Shown: positions 1-10,231, counted from the stretch's first letter. The stretch is 64,000 nt of DNA from an uncultured Microbulbifer sp. (GCF_947504145.1 NZ_CANNGQ010000003.1:372001-436000); one strand, 5' to 3'. Translations and numbers: made by a program. Notes: generated from the sequence alone by a model not told the origin.

Positions 1-14
1 CGCGAGGGTAACCG

Positions 15-653
15 CTACCGACGGTAAGCCACTTCCCTGGCTTGCTGTAGGCGTCTTCGAAGATACTCCTGCCGACTCATACCATCCGGGAAGCTGTCCA
101 TCTCCTGCACTTCGAGAACTATACGTTTCTCCATATCTTTGTATTGCGCAAACCCCGGAACATCGCGATGGGGATCATAGGCGTCGCTGGCCTGCTGAGC
201 GCGCTCCCGGTAACGTTCCAGCAATTCTGCTGACGCGTTATCGAAGTCCGCCCTATCGCTGCTATTCTTCTCGAGCCAGGCGAGCTTCAACGCAAGTGCC
301 TCATAGGCCATCATGCCGCCATCACGCTCGATCTCATCAATCAGTTGCCAGGCCTCACCCGAGCTATCGCCAGTCAGGTTGGAAAAATAATCCTGGAGCC
401 TTTCCTTGCGTGCTTCCCGCTCAAGATAGCGGATCACATTCGGATGCGATAAAAGTTCATCAAGAGCGCCAGCCGGCTCCACTTTGGTTTGAGCGCTAAC
501 CACCGGCCCTGAGGCCAGAGCCGAGACCTCGGCTGGCGATTCCAACGCCTCAGGTGTGCCCCCCAGACCGGCGAGCTGCACCACTGCAGTCAGCGCCACC
601 ACTAGAAAAGCCAGGGAAACCAATAGAGATTTGTATCCCATAACGTCTCTCAA
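15..653 (-). CDS. Hypothetical membrane-anchored or periplasmic protein
   Basis: A 212-residue protein of unknown function. The N-terminus (MRDVMGYKSLLVSLAFLVVALTA) is a short basic stretch followed by one hydrophobic segment of about 20 residues, so it is probably an inner-membrane anchor or uncleaved signal. An alanine/proline-rich linker follows to about residue 65. The rest is charged and apparently all-helical, rich in Glu, Arg and Gln, with an Arg-rich C-terminal end (EYLRRRLQQAREVAYRR). I recognise no catalytic motif. It is the last gene of the minus-strand block, downstream of the YeaC-like gene and separated from it by a hairpin. A loose likeness to helical chaperone-type proteins is possible, but I would not assign a family. 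Confidence 0.7.
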   Translation of the reverse strand: MRDVMGYKSLLVSLAFLVVALTAVVQLAGLGGTPEALESPAEVSALASGPVVSAQTKVEPAGALDELLSHPNVIRYLEREARKERLQDYFSNLTGDSSGEAWQLIDEIERDGGMMAYEALALKLAWLEKNSSDRADFDNASAELLERYRERAQQASDAYDPHRDVPGFAQYKDMEKRIVLEVQEMDSFPDGMSRQEYLRRRLQQAREVAYRR

Positions 654-717
654 ATTATTATTCGAGAGAGCAGTGTATCGATACGGGCGGTAAAGCCGAG
701 GGTAAGCAGGGAAGGAA

Positions 718-747
718 AAATGCAGCAGCCGCCAGAATTTGCGGCTG
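718..747 (-). terminator. Probable terminator after the YeaC-like gene
   Basis: On the minus strand, a perfect 7-bp GC-rich stem (CAGCCGC/GCGGCTG, 8-nt loop) is followed by CTGCATTTTT. It lies about 35 bases past the stop of the YeaC-like gene, as a Rho-independent terminator would. The T-run starts a few bases after the stem, so its efficiency is uncertain. Confidence 0.5.
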
Positions 748-782
748 GAGAGTCAGTGGAGTAAATACGACAAACTGTCAGC

Positions 783-1046
783 TCAGCTTTCGACCCAGGT
801 CAGCGCCTGGTCTTCGTGTTCGTGCTTTTCACCGCAAGGGGTTGCTTTGGGTGGCACATAGCCCGCGCGAGACTCGGGCGCGGCATGACGCTGCTCCCAG
901 TGCGCGATGGCTTCGCCGCACAAAGATTTTTGCTGTTCAGTGAGCGTGACCCCGTTAGGCCACTTGCCCAGCTCGATGGCACGCTTGAGACTACCAACAA
1001 TTTGGGGATTCAGGATCTTGAGCAAATCGTCCAGGGATTGAAACAT
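783..1046 (-). CDS. YeaC-like DUF1315 family protein
   Basis: An 87-residue protein that matches the small YeaC/DUF1315 family of gammaproteobacteria. The family hallmark is visible near the N-terminus: a stretch reading AIELGKWPNGVTLTEQQK, followed by a WEQRH segment. Function is unknown in the family. I chose the ATG at 1046 (MFQSLDDLL), because the longer reading upstream runs through the rplQ terminator hairpin and its extra residues do not look like protein. The C-terminal tail is Glu/His-rich (GEKHEHEDQ). It lies downstream of rplQ, beyond a terminator, so it is probably transcribed separately or by read-through. Confidence 0.75.
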   Translation of the reverse strand: MFQSLDDLLKILNPQIVGSLKRAIELGKWPNGVTLTEQQKSLCGEAIAHWEQRHAAPESRAGYVPPKATPCGEKHEHEDQALTWVES

Positions 1047-1078
1047 CACCAGTTCCTTCAATTCGCGGAGACTGAAAC

Positions 1079-1105
1079 AAGAAAAGCCGGTCAATGACCG
1101 GCTTT
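1079..1105 (-). terminator. Rho-independent terminator of the alpha operon
   Basis: On the minus strand AAAGCCGGTCA pairs with TGACCGGCTTT in a near-perfect palindrome and runs into TTTTCTTGTTTC. It begins about 50 bases past the rplQ stop codon. A second small hairpin (GCCTC/GAGGC, near 1118-1133) lies between rplQ and this stem. Confidence 0.8.
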
Positions 1106-1156
1106 CCATTGCCCGAAGCCTCAATCAGAGGCTCCGAAAACATGAAGCGAATTGCT

Positions 1157-1549
1157 TCAGGCTTCTGCTGCTTCTGCAGACTCGTCCGCAACCGGACGAT
1201 CCACCAGCTCAACGTAGGCCATAGGAGCCTTGTCGCCTGCACGGAAACCGCATTTCAGAATGCGGATGTATCCGCCCGGACGGGCTTCATAACGGGGACC
1301 CAGTTCGTCGAACAACTTGCGCACAGCATCCTTGTCACGGATACGGGCGAAAGCCAGACGGCGGTTGGCAACACTGTCTTTCTTGGCCAGGGTGATCAGC
1401 GGCTCGGCAACGCGACGCAGCTCCTTGGCTTTCGGCAGTGTGGTTTTGATCAGTTCGTGCTCTACCAGAGAGGCAGTCATGTTTTTGAACATGGCCTTGC
1501 GGTGAGAGCTGGTACGACTGAATTTACGGCCACTATAACGATGACGCAT
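1157..1549 (-). CDS. rplQ: 50S ribosomal protein L17
   Basis: Large-subunit protein L17, 130 residues (E. coli 127). The N-terminus [20 protein letters not shown] is the conserved L17 start, and the family core is followed by a short acidic Ala/Glu tail (AESAEAAEA). It is the last gene of the alpha operon, directly after rpoA in transcription order as in other gammaproteobacteria, and is followed by a strong terminator hairpin at about 1079-1105. Confidence 0.98.
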   Translation of the reverse strand: MRHRYSGRKFSRTSSHRKAMFKNMTASLVEHELIKTTLPKAKELRRVAEPLITLAKKDSVANRRLAFARIRDKDAVRKLFDELGPRYEARPGGYIRILKCGFRAGDKAPMAYVELVDRPVADESAEAAEA

Positions 1550-1674
1550 AACTCAATTCCTCACGACTTCGATTGCTTTCTCAGCAAGTCGTCTGGGAGC
1601 GGTGCTTGCGGATGGCGCACACCACTCGGTTTTCTTCACGCGGGCGGGCAAAACGCGCCCGCGCCACAAACGCT

Positions 1675-2679
1675 TTACAGGGAGCTCAGCTTGCTGTCGC
1701 CCTTGAGGCTGGCCGGCGGCCAGTTCTCGAGACGCATGCCCAGGGACAGACCACGGGAAGCCAGAACGTCCTTGATTTCGGTCAGGGACTTCTTACCCAG
1801 GTTCGGGGTCTTCAGCAGCTCTACTTCGGTTCGCTGAATCAGGTCGCCGATGTAGTAGATGTTTTCCGCTTTCAGACAGTTGGCCGAACGCACGGTCAGT
1901 TCCAGGTCGTCTACCGGACGCAGCAGCACCGGATCGACTTCCTCTTCCTTGGCTTCCGGCTGGGCATCCTTCTCGCCTTCAAGGTCCACAAATACTGCGA
2001 GCTGTTGCTGCAGGATAGTGGCGGCGCGACGGATTGCTTCTTCCGGGTCCAGAGTACCGTTGGTCTCCAGGTCCAGAACCAGCTTGTCCAGGTCGGTGCG
2101 CTGTTCTACACGCGCGGATTCCACGCTGTAGGACACACGGCGAACCGGGCCGAAAGAGGCGTCCAGTTGCAGGCGGCCAATGGCGCGGGTCTCTTCTTCG
2201 TCTTCACGACGGGCGTCGGCGGGCTGGTAGCCACGGCCACGCGCAACGGTCAGACGCAGATTGAGCTCCACATCGCCAGTGATGTTGGCGATCACGTGCT
2301 CAGGGTTCACGATCTCGATATCGTGATCCACCTGAATGTCGCCAGCGGTCACCGCACCCGGGCCTTTCTTGCTCAGGCTCAGCACTGCCTGGTCCTTGCC
2401 GTGCATCACCACCGCAATTTCCTTCAGGTTGAGCAGGATTTCGATTACGTCTTCCTGCACACCCTCAATTGCGCTGTACTCGTGCTCAACACCGTCGATC
2501 TCAACTTCAGTGACGGCGCAGCCTGGCATGGAGGACAGCAGGATGCGGCGCAGTGCGTTGCCGAGAGTGTGGCCAAAGCCACGCTCCAGCGGTTCCAGAA
2601 CCACTTTCGCGTGGTTCTGGTTGTACTCGGTGACGTCAATACGACGAGGTGTCAAAAACTCGTTGACAGCAGTCTGCAT
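1675..2679 (-). CDS. rpoA: RNA polymerase subunit alpha
   Basis: Alpha subunit of RNA polymerase, 334 residues. The N-terminal domain carries the dimerisation and assembly segment [20 protein letters not shown]. The C-terminal domain holds the UP-element and activator-binding helix-hairpin-helix region (LRSANCL-like, then [19 protein letters not shown]). I start at the second in-frame ATG (MQTAVNEFL), which matches the family start and sits about 6 nt after AGGT; an ATG two codons earlier (2685) has no usable spacing. It lies between rpsD and rplQ in the alpha operon. Confidence 0.98.
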   Translation of the reverse strand: MQTAVNEFLTPRRIDVTEYNQNHAKVVLEPLERGFGHTLGNALRRILLSSMPGCAVTEVEIDGVEHEYSAIEGVQEDVIEILLNLKEIAVVMHGKDQAVLSLSKKGPGAVTAGDIQVDHDIEIVNPEHVIANITGDVELNLRLTVARGRGYQPADARREDEEETRAIGRLQLDASFGPVRRVSYSVESARVEQRTDLDKLVLDLETNGTLDPEEAIRRAATILQQQLAVFVDLEGEKDAQPEAKEEEVDPVLLRPVDDLELTVRSANCLKAENIYYIGDLIQRTEVELLKTPNLGKKSLTEIKDVLASRGLSLGMRLENWPPASLKGDSKLSSL

Positions 2680-2724
2680 AGCCATACCTGTATTACAGTT
2701 TTATTCCTTAAATGGAACAGAGCC

Positions 2725-3345
2725 TTACTTGGAGTAGAGTTCCACGATAAGGTTTTCATTGATCTCTGCCGGCAGATCCACACGATCCGGAACACGCTTG
2801 AAGGTACCTTCGAGCTTGGTCGCGTTCACGTCTACCCACTCAACGTCACCGCGCTGTGCAGCGAGGGAAACGGAGTTCTGGATACGCATCTGCTTTTTAG
2901 ATTTCTCGCGGATAGCGATGATGTCGCCTTCCTTAACCTGGTAGGAAGGGATATTCACGGTGCTTCCGTTTACCAGAATCGCTTTGTGCGCCACCAACTG
3001 GCGTGCTTCAGAGCGCGTAGAGCCGAAGCCCATGCGGTAAACCACGTTGTCGAGGCGTTTTTCCAGCAGTTTCAGCAGGTTTTCACCTGTAGCACCTTTC
3101 AGGCGCGCCGCTTCCTTATAGTAGTTGCGGAACTGCTTTTCCAGCACACCGTAGATACGGCGTACTTTTTGTTTCTCACGCAGCTGAACACCGTAGTCGG
3201 ACAGGCGACCACGACCGGCGCCATGAACGCCAGGCTTGGTTTCCGCGCGGCACTTTGATTCGTGCGGGCGAACGCCACTTTTCAGCTGAAGATCGGTACC
3301 TTCCCGACGGGAAAGCTTACATTTTGGTCCAATATAACGTGCCAT
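2725..3345 (-). CDS. rpsD: 30S ribosomal protein S4
   Basis: Primary 16S rRNA-binding protein S4, 206 residues, the same length as in E. coli. The N-terminus ([19 protein letters not shown]) and the S4 RNA-binding domain ([20 protein letters not shown], then [11 protein letters not shown]) are clear. In E. coli, S4 is the translational repressor of the alpha operon. Here the operon order rpsM-rpsK-rpsD-rpoA-rplQ is intact, so the same role is plausible, although I could not identify the repressor pseudoknot by eye. Confidence 0.98.
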   Translation of the reverse strand: MARYIGPKCKLSRREGTDLQLKSGVRPHESKCRAETKPGVHGAGRGRLSDYGVQLREKQKVRRIYGVLEKQFRNYYKEAARLKGATGENLLKLLEKRLDNVVYRMGFGSTRSEARQLVAHKAILVNGSTVNIPSYQVKEGDIIAIREKSKKQMRIQNSVSLAAQRGDVEWVDVNATKLEGTFKRVPDRVDLPAEINENLIVELYSK

Positions 3346-3360
3346 TTCGTCAACCCCCTC

Positions 3361-3750
3361 TTACACGCGACGCTTTTTAGGCGGACGACAACCGTTATGC
3401 GGGATCGGCGTCACGTCGGTGATGTTGGTGATCTTGTAGCCGCAGTTATTCAGTGCGCGAACGGCAGATTCGCGACCGGGGCCGGGGCCCTTTACTTCGA
3501 CATCAAGGTTTTTCAGGCCGTAATCCTGCGCGGCAGTACCTGCGCGTTCAGCGGCAACCTGGGCTGCGAAAGGCGTACTCTTACGAGAGCCGCGGAAACC
3601 GGAGCCACCTGCGGTAGCCCAGCTCAGAGTGTTGCCCTGACGGTCAGTGATCGTCACGATCGTGTTGTTGAACGATGCGTGGATGTGGGCAACACCGTCG
3701 ACAACGGTCTTTTTGACCTTTTTGCGAACAGTAGTTTTTGGCTTAGCCAT
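3361..3750 (-). CDS. rpsK: 30S ribosomal protein S11
   Basis: S11, 129 residues, located in the platform of the small subunit. It contains the conserved [17 protein letters not shown] segment and the C-terminal [16 protein letters not shown] tail. It lies 15 bases upstream of rpsD and about 50 bases downstream of rpsM in the alpha operon. Length and ends match the family. Confidence 0.98.
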   Translation of the reverse strand: MAKPKTTVRKKVKKTVVDGVAHIHASFNNTIVTITDRQGNTLSWATAGGSGFRGSRKSTPFAAQVAAERAGTAAQDYGLKNLDVEVKGPGPGRESAVRALNNCGYKITNITDVTPIPHNGCRPPKKRRV

Positions 3751-3799
3751 ACCTGTATCCTAAATCCTGTACTTGTGAAGACTTGCGCGACGTAAGTAA

Positions 3800-4156
3800 T
3801 TACTTACGGATCGGCTTACGCGGACCCTTACGGGTACGGGCGTTAGTCTTGGTGCGCTGACCGCGAAGCGGCAGGCTGCGACGGTGACGCAGACCGCGGA
3901 AGCAACCCAGGTCCATCAAACGCTTGATGTTCATGGAAACTTCACGACGCAGATCACCTTCAACGGTCAGTTTTGCAACTTCACCGCGGATGGTTTCGAT
4001 CTGGTCTTCGGACAGATCACGAAGTTTGGTGGATTCAGCGATACCTACCGCTGCCAGAATAGACTTGGCCGTAGTGCGTCCGACACCAAAAATATGGGTC
4101 AGGGAGATCACGGCGTGCTTGTGGTCTGGTACGTTTACACCAGCAATACGTGCCAT
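3800..4156 (-). CDS. rpsM: 30S ribosomal protein S13
   Basis: S13, 118 residues, first gene of the alpha operon. I start at the ATG giving [16 protein letters not shown], the universal S13 start, instead of an in-frame ATG five codons earlier. The basic C-terminal tail ([20 protein letters not shown]...) contacts tRNA in the P site in known ribosomes. A good promoter lies about 115-140 bases upstream. Confidence 0.97.
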   Translation of the reverse strand: MARIAGVNVPDHKHAVISLTHIFGVGRTTAKSILAAVGIAESTKLRDLSEDQIETIRGEVAKLTVEGDLRREVSMNIKRLMDLGCFRGLRHRRSLPLRGQRTKTNARTRKGPRKPIRK

Positions 4157-4270
4157 AGAGGCATACTCCACGTATTGTGAACCGGCGCTACTTGGTAATT
4201 GCGCGGCTCAATTCTCAATTCGGCGCTGACAGCGAATAAAAAGCCACCAACACCACCAAAAAGGCGCGCA

Positions 4271-4299
4271 AGAATAGCTTTTCATACACCAAATTGCAA
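4271..4299 (-). promoter_or_regulatory. Promoter of the alpha operon
   Basis: On the minus strand TTGCAA (4294-4299) and TATTCT (4271-4276) are separated by exactly 17 bases and followed by a GC-rich discriminator (TGCGCGCC). Such a discriminator is typical of growth-rate and stringently controlled promoters. The predicted transcript has a leader of a little over 100 nt before rpsM, where S4-mediated repression would be expected. Confidence 0.75.
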
Positions 4300-4557
4300 T
4301 AGCCCGCCGCCCTGAGCCAAAACCCAGGGTAAAGCGGACGACAGTCAACGCCCCCATTTGAAACTTTCTGCCAGCCCCAAGGGGTGACTTACCGGTTTCG
4401 CCGCAAGCCGAATAGCTTTGCGGAGCGCCTTTTTACACGGGGCCGTGCAAAGAGGCAAATCTTTTTACGATCAATTGGTGTCGGATACCGACTTCCTTCG
4501 GATGGACACCGCGCCCGCCTTCCCTGGCGAGCACTCTAACCAACGCTATCGCGTCGA
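4300..4557 (-). other. Long spacer between rpmJ and the alpha promoter
   Basis: With the leader, the rpmJ-rpsM gap is about 400 bases, long for this junction. I see no open reading frame with a ribosome binding site. Several small hairpins are present on the minus strand: GGTGTC/GACACC around 4477-4510; CACGG/CCGTG near 4440; a CCGCAA/TTGCGG stem just to its left; and CCCC/GGGG near 4380. None has a convincing T-run, so the end of the spc transcript is not obvious. Confidence 0.4.
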
Positions 4558-4674
4558 TTAGCCCTGCCGCTGCTTGTGACGCGGCTCGGCGCTGCAGATT
4601 ACCCGCAGAACGCCTTTGCGACGTACGATTTTGCAGTTACGGCAGATCTTTTTAACAGAAGCGCGTACTTTCAT
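4558..4674 (-). CDS. rpmJ: 50S ribosomal protein L36
   Basis: L36, 38 residues. Reading from the ATG at 4674: [17 protein letters not shown]..., with Cys 11, Cys 14, Cys 27 and His 33 in place. This is the zinc-binding (C+) form of L36. It lies between secY and rpsM, its normal position at the end of the spc operon. Confidence 0.96.
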   Translation of the reverse strand: MKVRASVKKICRNCKIVRRKGVLRVICSAEPRHKQRQG

Positions 4675-4713
4675 GACCTTACCTCAATTCAATCCTGCTG
4701 CTGTGGATACCGA

Positions 4714-6060
4714 TCAACGGCGGCCGTAGCCTTGCAGATTCGACTTTTTCATCAACCCTTCGTACTGGTGGGATAGCAGGTGCGACTGCACTTGCGCCAT
4801 GAAGTCCATCACTACGACCACAACGATCAGCAGCGAAGTACCTCCCAGGTAGAAAGGAATGTTCAGCCCAACTACCAGGAACTGCGGCAGCAGGGATACC
4901 AATGCGATGTAACAGGCACCCACCAGAGTCAGTCGAGTCAGTACGCTGTCGATATAACGCGCAGTCTGCTCACCGGGGCGGATCCCGGGCACATAGGCAC
5001 CGGATTTTTTCAGGTTATCTGCCACTTCATTCGGGTTGAACATCAACGCCGTGTAGAAGAAACAGAAGAAGCCAATCAACAGTGCGAACAAAATAATGTT
5101 CAGCGGCTGACCAGGACCCAGTTGGAGCGCCATCCACTGAAGGATCTGCGCACCGATACCTTCACCACCCTGACCGAACCACTGCGCAAGAGTCGCAGGG
5201 AACAGCAGGATACTGCTGGCAAAGATCACCGGGATAACACCGGCCATGTTGACCTTGAGTGGCAGATGACTGGACTGTGCAGCCGGCGCTTGCGAGTAAC
5301 GACCCGCCTGACGCCGTGCGTGGTTGATGGTAATACGGCGTTGGCCGCGCTCCATCACCACAACAAAGTACACAACAGCAATCGCCACAAAACCGATCGC
5401 CAGCAGCATCAGGATATGCAGTTCACCCTGACGCGCCTGCTCAAAGGCTTGGCCAATAGCACTTGGCAGCCCGGCGACGATACCCGCGAAGATCAGCATG
5501 GAAATACCATTGCCGACACCTCGCTCGGTAATCTGCTCACCAAGCCACATCATGAATACCGCACCGGTCACCAGTGACACTACTGCCACAAAGTAGAAAC
5601 CGAACGCCGGCTCAGCGGAGTAAGCCAGATTCTGACCGGCAAGACCGAAGGTCATACCGATACCTTGGACCAATGCGAGTAACACCGTCAGATAACGGGT
5701 GTACTGATTGATCTTACGGCGCCCTGCATCACCTTCTTTCTTCAACGCCTCCAGCGAAGGCGTCACCGCGGTCATCAACTGCATGATGATGGACGCGGAG
5801 ATGTACGGCATGATACCGAGGGCCAGAATACTCATCCGCTCCAGTGCACCACCGGAGAACATGTTAAACAGGCCAAGGATGGTTCCCTGGTTCTGATTGA
5901 ACAGGTTCGCCAGCTTTTCCGGATCAATACCGGGCACCGGAATATGAGTCCCTATGCGATATACAAGAATCGCGAGAAACAGAAAACGAAGGCGAGCCCA
6001 AAGCTCGCCTAATCCCTTGCCGTTACCCAGGGAGTTAACACCAGATCCTGGTCGTGCCAT
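4714..6060 (-). CDS. secY: Preprotein translocase subunit SecY
   Basis: Central pore subunit of the SecYEG translocon, 448 residues with about ten hydrophobic membrane segments. The start (MARPGSGVN...[15 protein letters not shown]), the first periplasmic region ([14 protein letters not shown]) and the cytosolic loop ([20 protein letters not shown]) are standard SecY landmarks. It sits between rplO and rpmJ in the spc operon. SecE is encoded elsewhere in this window, near 32.3 kb. Confidence 0.98.
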   Translation of the reverse strand: MARPGSGVNSLGNGKGLGELWARLRFLFLAILVYRIGTHIPVPGIDPEKLANLFNQNQGTILGLFNMFSGGALERMSILALGIMPYISASIIMQLMTAVTPSLEALKKEGDAGRRKINQYTRYLTVLLALVQGIGMTFGLAGQNLAYSAEPAFGFYFVAVVSLVTGAVFMMWLGEQITERGVGNGISMLIFAGIVAGLPSAIGQAFEQARQGELHILMLLAIGFVAIAVVYFVVVMERGQRRITINHARRQAGRYSQAPAAQSSHLPLKVNMAGVIPVIFASSILLFPATLAQWFGQGGEGIGAQILQWMALQLGPGQPLNIILFALLIGFFCFFYTALMFNPNEVADNLKKSGAYVPGIRPGEQTARYIDSVLTRLTLVGACYIALVSLLPQFLVVGLNIPFYLGGTSLLIVVVVVMDFMAQVQSHLLSHQYEGLMKKSNLQGYGRR

Positions 6061-6072
6061 TGGGGCCTCGAT

Positions 6073-6507
6073 TTAGTCTTCTACTTTTCCGCCAGCAGCT
6101 TCAATGGCCGCTTTAGCACCTTTGGTGACACCCAGACCTTTCACGGTTACCGCTTTGGTCAGTTCACCAGACAGGAACACTTTGGCGCGCTTAATGTGGC
6201 CGCCGATGATATCGGCATTCTTCAGCGCTGCCAAATCAATCGTGTCACCTTCTACCTTCGCCAGTTCCGCCAGACGCACTTCCGCAACAAAGCGGCCAAC
6301 GCGAGAGGTGAAACCGTACTTCGGCAGGCGCTTCTGCAAAGGCATCTGACCGCCTTCGAAGCCTGGACGAACACTGCCACCGGAACGGGACTTCTGCCCC
6401 TTGTGACCACGGCCGCCGGTTTTACCCAGACCGCTACCGATGCCGCGACCAACGCGCTTGGCGCTGTGCTTGTGACCCTCAGCGGGAGACAACTCGTTCA
6501 AACGCAT
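6073..6507 (-). CDS. rplO: 50S ribosomal protein L15
   Basis: L15, 144 residues, identical in length to E. coli. It has the Gly/Arg/Lys-rich N-terminal extension ([20 protein letters not shown]) that penetrates 23S rRNA, and the C-terminal domain ending [15 protein letters not shown]. It starts 1 base after the rpmD stop codon, indicating translational coupling. Confidence 0.98.
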   Translation of the reverse strand: MRLNELSPAEGHKHSAKRVGRGIGSGLGKTGGRGHKGQKSRSGGSVRPGFEGGQMPLQKRLPKYGFTSRVGRFVAEVRLAELAKVEGDTIDLAALKNADIIGGHIKRAKVFLSGELTKAVTVKGLGVTKGAKAAIEAAGGKVED

Positions 6508-6508
6508 G

Positions 6509-6694
6509 TTACGCCTCCTCTACTTTAATGAGGTAGTTCACCTTGTTGATCATACCGCGCACAGAAGGAGTGTCTTCCACTTCTACTGTGTGACCTATGC
6601 GGCGCAGACCCAGACCAGCAACACACGCCTGATGATTTTTCAGACGACCGTTGATGCTTTTAACCTGGGTTACTTTGATGGTCTTTTTAGCCAT
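6509..6694 (-). CDS. rpmD: 50S ribosomal protein L30
   Basis: L30, 61 residues. The pattern [16 protein letters not shown], then [20 protein letters not shown], is diagnostic. It lies between rpsE and rplO in the spc operon. Confidence 0.97.
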   Translation of the reverse strand: MAKKTIKVTQVKSINGRLKNHQACVAGLGLRRIGHTVEVEDTPSVRGMINKVNYLIKVEEA

Positions 6695-6760
6695 GACTCA
6701 TTCACTCAAAGCAAGTTCAGAGTGGGCCGCAGCAATAACGCTACTGAGGCCCAAACCGAA

Positions 6761-7270
6761 TCAGTTCAGGATTTCTTCCACAGACTTGCCACGCTTGGCG
6801 GCAACGTCTTCCGGGCTGCTCATCTTGTCCAGTGCACTGAAAGTAGCGCGCACGACGTTTACCGGATTGGTAGAGCCGTAGCACTTGGCCAGTACGTTGT
6901 GTACACCAGCCATTTCAAGCACGGAGCGCATGGCACCGCCGGCAATAACGCCGGTACCCTGGGAAGCGGGCTGCATGTATACCTTGGAACCGCCGTGGCG
7001 ACCGTTGGTAGCGTACTGAATGGTGTCACCGTTCAGATCTACCTGGATCATGTTGCGACGCGCAGCTTCCATTGCCTTCTGGATAGCAACAGGTACTTCG
7101 CGCGCCTTGCCACGACCAAAGCCAACACGGCCGTTACCGTCGCCAACTACAGTCAGTGCGGTGAACGCGAAGATACGACCACCCTTTACAGTTTTGGCAA
7201 CACGGTTGACCTGAACCAGTTTTTCCTGGAGGCCTTCGTCATTGCCTTTTTCGACTTTATCTCTAGCCAT
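6761..7270 (-). CDS. rpsE: 30S ribosomal protein S5
   Basis: S5, 169 residues. The double-stranded RNA-binding N-terminal domain ([19 protein letters not shown], then [14 protein letters not shown]) and the C-terminal S5 domain ([20 protein letters not shown]) are present. S5 with S4 helps set decoding fidelity. The spectinomycin-contact loop near residues 20-30 (RVAKTVKGG) has the usual composition with no obvious deletion. Confidence 0.98.
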   Translation of the reverse strand: MARDKVEKGNDEGLQEKLVQVNRVAKTVKGGRIFAFTALTVVGDGNGRVGFGRGKAREVPVAIQKAMEAARRNMIQVDLNGDTIQYATNGRHGGSKVYMQPASQGTGVIAGGAMRSVLEMAGVHNVLAKCYGSTNPVNVVRATFSALDKMSSPEDVAAKRGKSVEEILN

Positions 7271-7280
7271 AACTCAACCC

Positions 7281-7631
7281 TTAGAATTTCAGACCGGCTT
7301 CACGGGCAGCGTCTGCCAGGGCCTTGACTCGGCCGTGGTATTTGAAACCGCTACGATCGAAGGCTACCGCTTCAACACCGGCGGCTTTCGCGCGCTCAGC
7401 GATCAGGGTGCCAACGGCTGTTGCAGCGTCGACGTTACCGGTTTTGCTTTCACGCAGGTCCTTATCCAGAGTAGAGGCAGAAGCCAATACCTTGTCGCCA
7501 TCGGCGGTCAGGATCTGTGCGTAAATGTGGCGCGGAGTGCGGTTCACTGTCAGGCGAACGGCGCCCAGCTCACGAAACTTGGCGCGGGCACGACGTGCAC
7601 GACGCAAGCGAGATTGCTTTTTAACGTTCAT
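7281..7631 (-). CDS. rplR: 50S ribosomal protein L18
   Basis: L18, 116 residues, one of the 5S rRNA-binding proteins. The basic N-terminus ([19 protein letters not shown]) and the C-terminal motif ([20 protein letters not shown]) are characteristic. Located between rplF and rpsE in the spc operon. Confidence 0.98.
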   Translation of the reverse strand: MNVKKQSRLRRARRARAKFRELGAVRLTVNRTPRHIYAQILTADGDKVLASASTLDKDLRESKTGNVDAATAVGTLIAERAKAAGVEAVAFDRSGFKYHGRVKALADAAREAGLKF

Positions 7632-7640
7632 ATCTATGCC

Positions 7641-8174
7641 TTACTTCTTCTTGGCCTCTTTGCGATACACACGCTCGTCGGCGTAGCGGACACCCTTACC
7701 TTTGTAGGGCTCCGGCGGACGGAATGCGCGGATCTCAGCGGCCACTTGACCTAACAGCTGCTTGTCGCTGCTTTTCAGTACGATTTCAGTCTGGCTCGGG
7801 GTCTCTGCGGTTACGCCTTCGGGAAGTGCGTAATCGATTGGGTGAGAGAAACCGAGAGTCAGGTTCACGGTCTTACCAGATGCTTTCGCACGGTAACCTA
7901 CACCGTTCAGCTGCAGTTTCTTTTCGAAACCCTGACTGACGCCGACCACCATATTGTTAACCAGTGCACGGGTAGTACCCGCGAGTGCACGCGCCTGCTT
8001 GGAGCCATTGCGCGCGGCGAACTTCAGCTGGTTTTCTTCCTGCTTAACTTCCACATCAGAGTGGACGTTGAAGTTCAGATTGCCGTTACCACCTTTAACA
8101 GCGATATCCTGACCTTTGAGGTCAATGGAAACGCCAGCGGGGACCTGAACTGGATCATTTGCTACTCGAGACAT
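7641..8174 (-). CDS. rplF: 50S ribosomal protein L6
   Basis: L6, 177 residues, located at the base of the stalk near the factor-binding site. The N-terminus ([19 protein letters not shown]) and the C-terminal motif ([19 protein letters not shown]) match the family. Spc operon, between rpsH and rplR. Confidence 0.98.
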   Translation of the reverse strand: MSRVANDPVQVPAGVSIDLKGQDIAVKGGNGNLNFNVHSDVEVKQEENQLKFAARNGSKQARALAGTTRALVNNMVVGVSQGFEKKLQLNGVGYRAKASGKTVNLTLGFSHPIDYALPEGVTAETPSQTEIVLKSSDKQLLGQVAAEIRAFRPPEPYKGKGVRYADERVYRKEAKKK

Positions 8175-8186
8175 TTCAACCCCCGC

Positions 8187-8579
8187 TTAGAATACGGTGC
8201 AGAGCACTTCGCCGCCGACACCAGCCTGACGGGCCGCACGATCAGTCATCACACCTTGAGAGGTGGAGACGATGGCGATACCCAGGCCGCCGCGGACAGA
8301 AGGCAACGCTTTTTTACCTGCGTAATTACGCAGTCCTGGACGGGAAACCCGGTCCAGCTCAGCGATAACCGGCTTGCCCTGGAAGTATTTCAATTCAATG
8401 GTCAGCTCAGGCTTGGCGCCCTCGCTCACTGCTACGCCAGTAACGTAACCTTCGTCTTTCAGAACGTGGGCTACAGCTACTTTCAGTTTTGAAGAAGGCA
8501 TGGAAACACTGCCCTTGCCGCGGCCCAAGGCGTTGCGGACTCGGGTCAGCATATCTGCCAACGGATCTTGCATACTCAT
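8187..8579 (-). CDS. rpsH: 30S ribosomal protein S8
   Basis: S8, 130 residues. [18 protein letters not shown] and the C-terminal [17 protein letters not shown] segment are diagnostic. In E. coli, S8 represses the spc operon by binding a site near the start of rplE; the gene order here is the same. The first codons read MSMQDP, so the second ATG is an alternative start. Confidence 0.98.
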   Translation of the reverse strand: MSMQDPLADMLTRVRNALGRGKGSVSMPSSKLKVAVAHVLKDEGYVTGVAVSEGAKPELTIELKYFQGKPVIAELDRVSRPGLRNYAGKKALPSVRGGLGIAIVSTSQGVMTDRAARQAGVGGEVLCTVF

Positions 8580-8606
8580 TACTTAAGACTCCTCAAGTCT
8601 GCCGTA

Positions 8607-8912
8607 TTACCAGCTGGACTTAACCAGGCCGGGGACATCACCACGCATGGCTGCTTCACGCAGTTTGTTACGGCACAGGCCGAATTTGCGGTAGACAGCG
8701 TGGGGGCGACCAGTGATACGACAGCGACGTTGCTGACGTACCGGGCTTGCATCGCGCGGCAGTTGTTGCAGCTTGAGTTGAGCCTCCCAACGTTCCTCTT
8801 CGGAAGCGTTGGCACTGGCGATGATCGCCTTCAGCTCTTGACGCTTTTCGGCGTACTTAGCTGCGGTTCGAGCGCGCTTGTTCTCACGCGCAATCATGGA
8901 TTTCTTCGCCAT
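8607..8912 (-). CDS. rpsN: 30S ribosomal protein S14 (long form)
   Basis: S14, 101 residues, the long zinc-independent (C-) form: only two cysteines lie in the C-terminal core ([20 protein letters not shown]) and the usual CxxC pairs are missing. It lies between rplE and rpsH. Confidence 0.98.
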   Translation of the reverse strand: MAKKSMIARENKRARTAAKYAEKRQELKAIIASANASEEERWEAQLKLQQLPRDASPVRQQRRCRITGRPHAVYRKFGLCRNKLREAAMRGDVPGLVKSSW

Positions 8913-8921
8913 GGAATCCTC

Positions 8922-9461
8922 TTAACCCTTGAAAGGGAAGTTGAATGCTTTCAGCAGTGCACGACCTTGGTCGTCGTTAGCCGCTGTGGTAGTGATACAA
9001 ATATCCAGACCACGGATTTTGTCTACTTTGTCGTAGTCAATTTCCGGGAAGATAATTTGTTCTGTTACACCCATTGAGAAGTTACCACGACCGTCGAACT
9101 GCTTCGGGCTAATGCCACGGAAGTCGCGGATACGTGGAATCGCGATGCCTACCAGACGCTCCAGGAACTCATACATGCGCTCACCGCGCAGAGTTACCTT
9201 GCAGCCGATCGGCCATTCTTCACGGATTTTGAAACCCGCGATAGATTTACGCGCTTTGGTCACAATGGGTTTTTGACCAGTAATCGCAGTCATGTCACTG
9301 ACTGCGTGTTCCAGTACCTTCTTATCACCAATAGCTTCACCAACACCCATATTGATGGTGATTTTGGAGATACGCGGCACGGACATTACGTTCTCAAGTC
9401 CCAGCTCTTCTTTCAGCTTGGACGCGAGTTCTTTGGTGTAGAGCTCTTTAAGCCTTGCCAT
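8922..9461 (-). CDS. rplE: 50S ribosomal protein L5
   Basis: L5, 179 residues, a 5S rRNA-binding protein that contacts P-site tRNA. I chose the ATG at 9461 ([12 protein letters not shown]) because AGGTGG lies about 6 bases upstream and the length equals that of E. coli. A GTG three codons earlier falls inside that ribosome binding site. Motifs [19 protein letters not shown] and [16 protein letters not shown] are typical. Confidence 0.97.
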   Translation of the reverse strand: MARLKELYTKELASKLKEELGLENVMSVPRISKITINMGVGEAIGDKKVLEHAVSDMTAITGQKPIVTKARKSIAGFKIREEWPIGCKVTLRGERMYEFLERLVGIAIPRIRDFRGISPKQFDGRGNFSMGVTEQIIFPEIDYDKVDKIRGLDICITTTAANDDQGRALLKAFNFPFKG

Positions 9462-9475
9462 TTTTTCCACCTGAC

Positions 9476-9793
9476 TTATGCGTCAACGGCTTCGCCGCTG
9501 GATTTGAAGACGCGAATCTTAGTGCCGTCTTCCAGTACTTTAAAGCCTACCCGGTCAGCTTTCTGGGTATTCGAGTTGAAGATGGCTACGTTGGAAGACT
9601 GGATTGCAGCCTCTTTCTCAACAATGCCACCAGCAACACCCATCTGCGGGTTTGGCTTCTGGTGCTTTTTGATCATCTGTACACCGGATACGATCAGGCG
9701 ACCGTCGTTAAGCACCTTACGGACGGTGCCACGCTTGCCTTTGTCGCGACCGGCGATAACGATCACTTCGTCGTCACGCTTGATCTTGCGCAT
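9476..9793 (-). CDS. rplX: 50S ribosomal protein L24
   Basis: L24, 105 residues, an assembly initiator for the large subunit. The KOW-type motif is at the start ([18 protein letters not shown]), with KHQKPNPQ in the middle. Spc operon, between rplN and rplE. Confidence 0.98.
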   Translation of the reverse strand: MRKIKRDDEVIVIAGRDKGKRGTVRKVLNDGRLIVSGVQMIKKHQKPNPQMGVAGGIVEKEAAIQSSNVAIFNSNTQKADRVGFKVLEDGTKIRVFKSSGEAVDA

Positions 9794-9813
9794 TACTATT
9801 CTCCGCTCGTGGC

Positions 9814-10182
9814 TTAGATTACTTCGGGAGCTAGGGAGATGATCTTCATGAACTTCTCACCGCGCAGCTCGCGAGTTACCGGGCCAAAAATACGGGTGCC
9901 GACCGGCGCATTTTGCTGGTTCAGCAGTACCGCTGCGTTATCGTCAAATTTGATCAGTGAACCGTCCGGGCGACGCACACCTTTTTTGGTGCGAACCACA
10001 ACCGCGTTCATCACCTGACCCTTTTTGACTTTGCCGCGAGGAATTGCTTCCTTCACGGTTACTTTGATGATGTCGCCAACGCCAGCGTAGCGACGGTGGG
10101 AGCCGCCCAGCACCTTGATGCACATGACACGGCGAGCCCCACTGTTATCGGCTACTTCTAAGTAGGATTCTGTTTGAATCAT
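9814..10182 (-). CDS. rplN: 50S ribosomal protein L14
   Basis: L14, 122 residues, the first gene of the spc operon. [20 protein letters not shown] and the C-terminal [19 protein letters not shown] are the conserved ends. The spacer to rpsQ is about 50 bases; I did not find a strong promoter there, so spc may be transcribed mainly by read-through from S10. Confidence 0.98.
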   Translation of the reverse strand: MIQTESYLEVADNSGARRVMCIKVLGGSHRRYAGVGDIIKVTVKEAIPRGKVKKGQVMNAVVVRTKKGVRRPDGSLIKFDDNAAVLLNQQNAPVGTRIFGPVTRELRGEKFMKIISLAPEVI

Positions 10183-10231
10183 CGTTCCTCTCCGAAAACC
10201 TGTTCAGGTCTTCACAGTCAATGGGCCAGGT

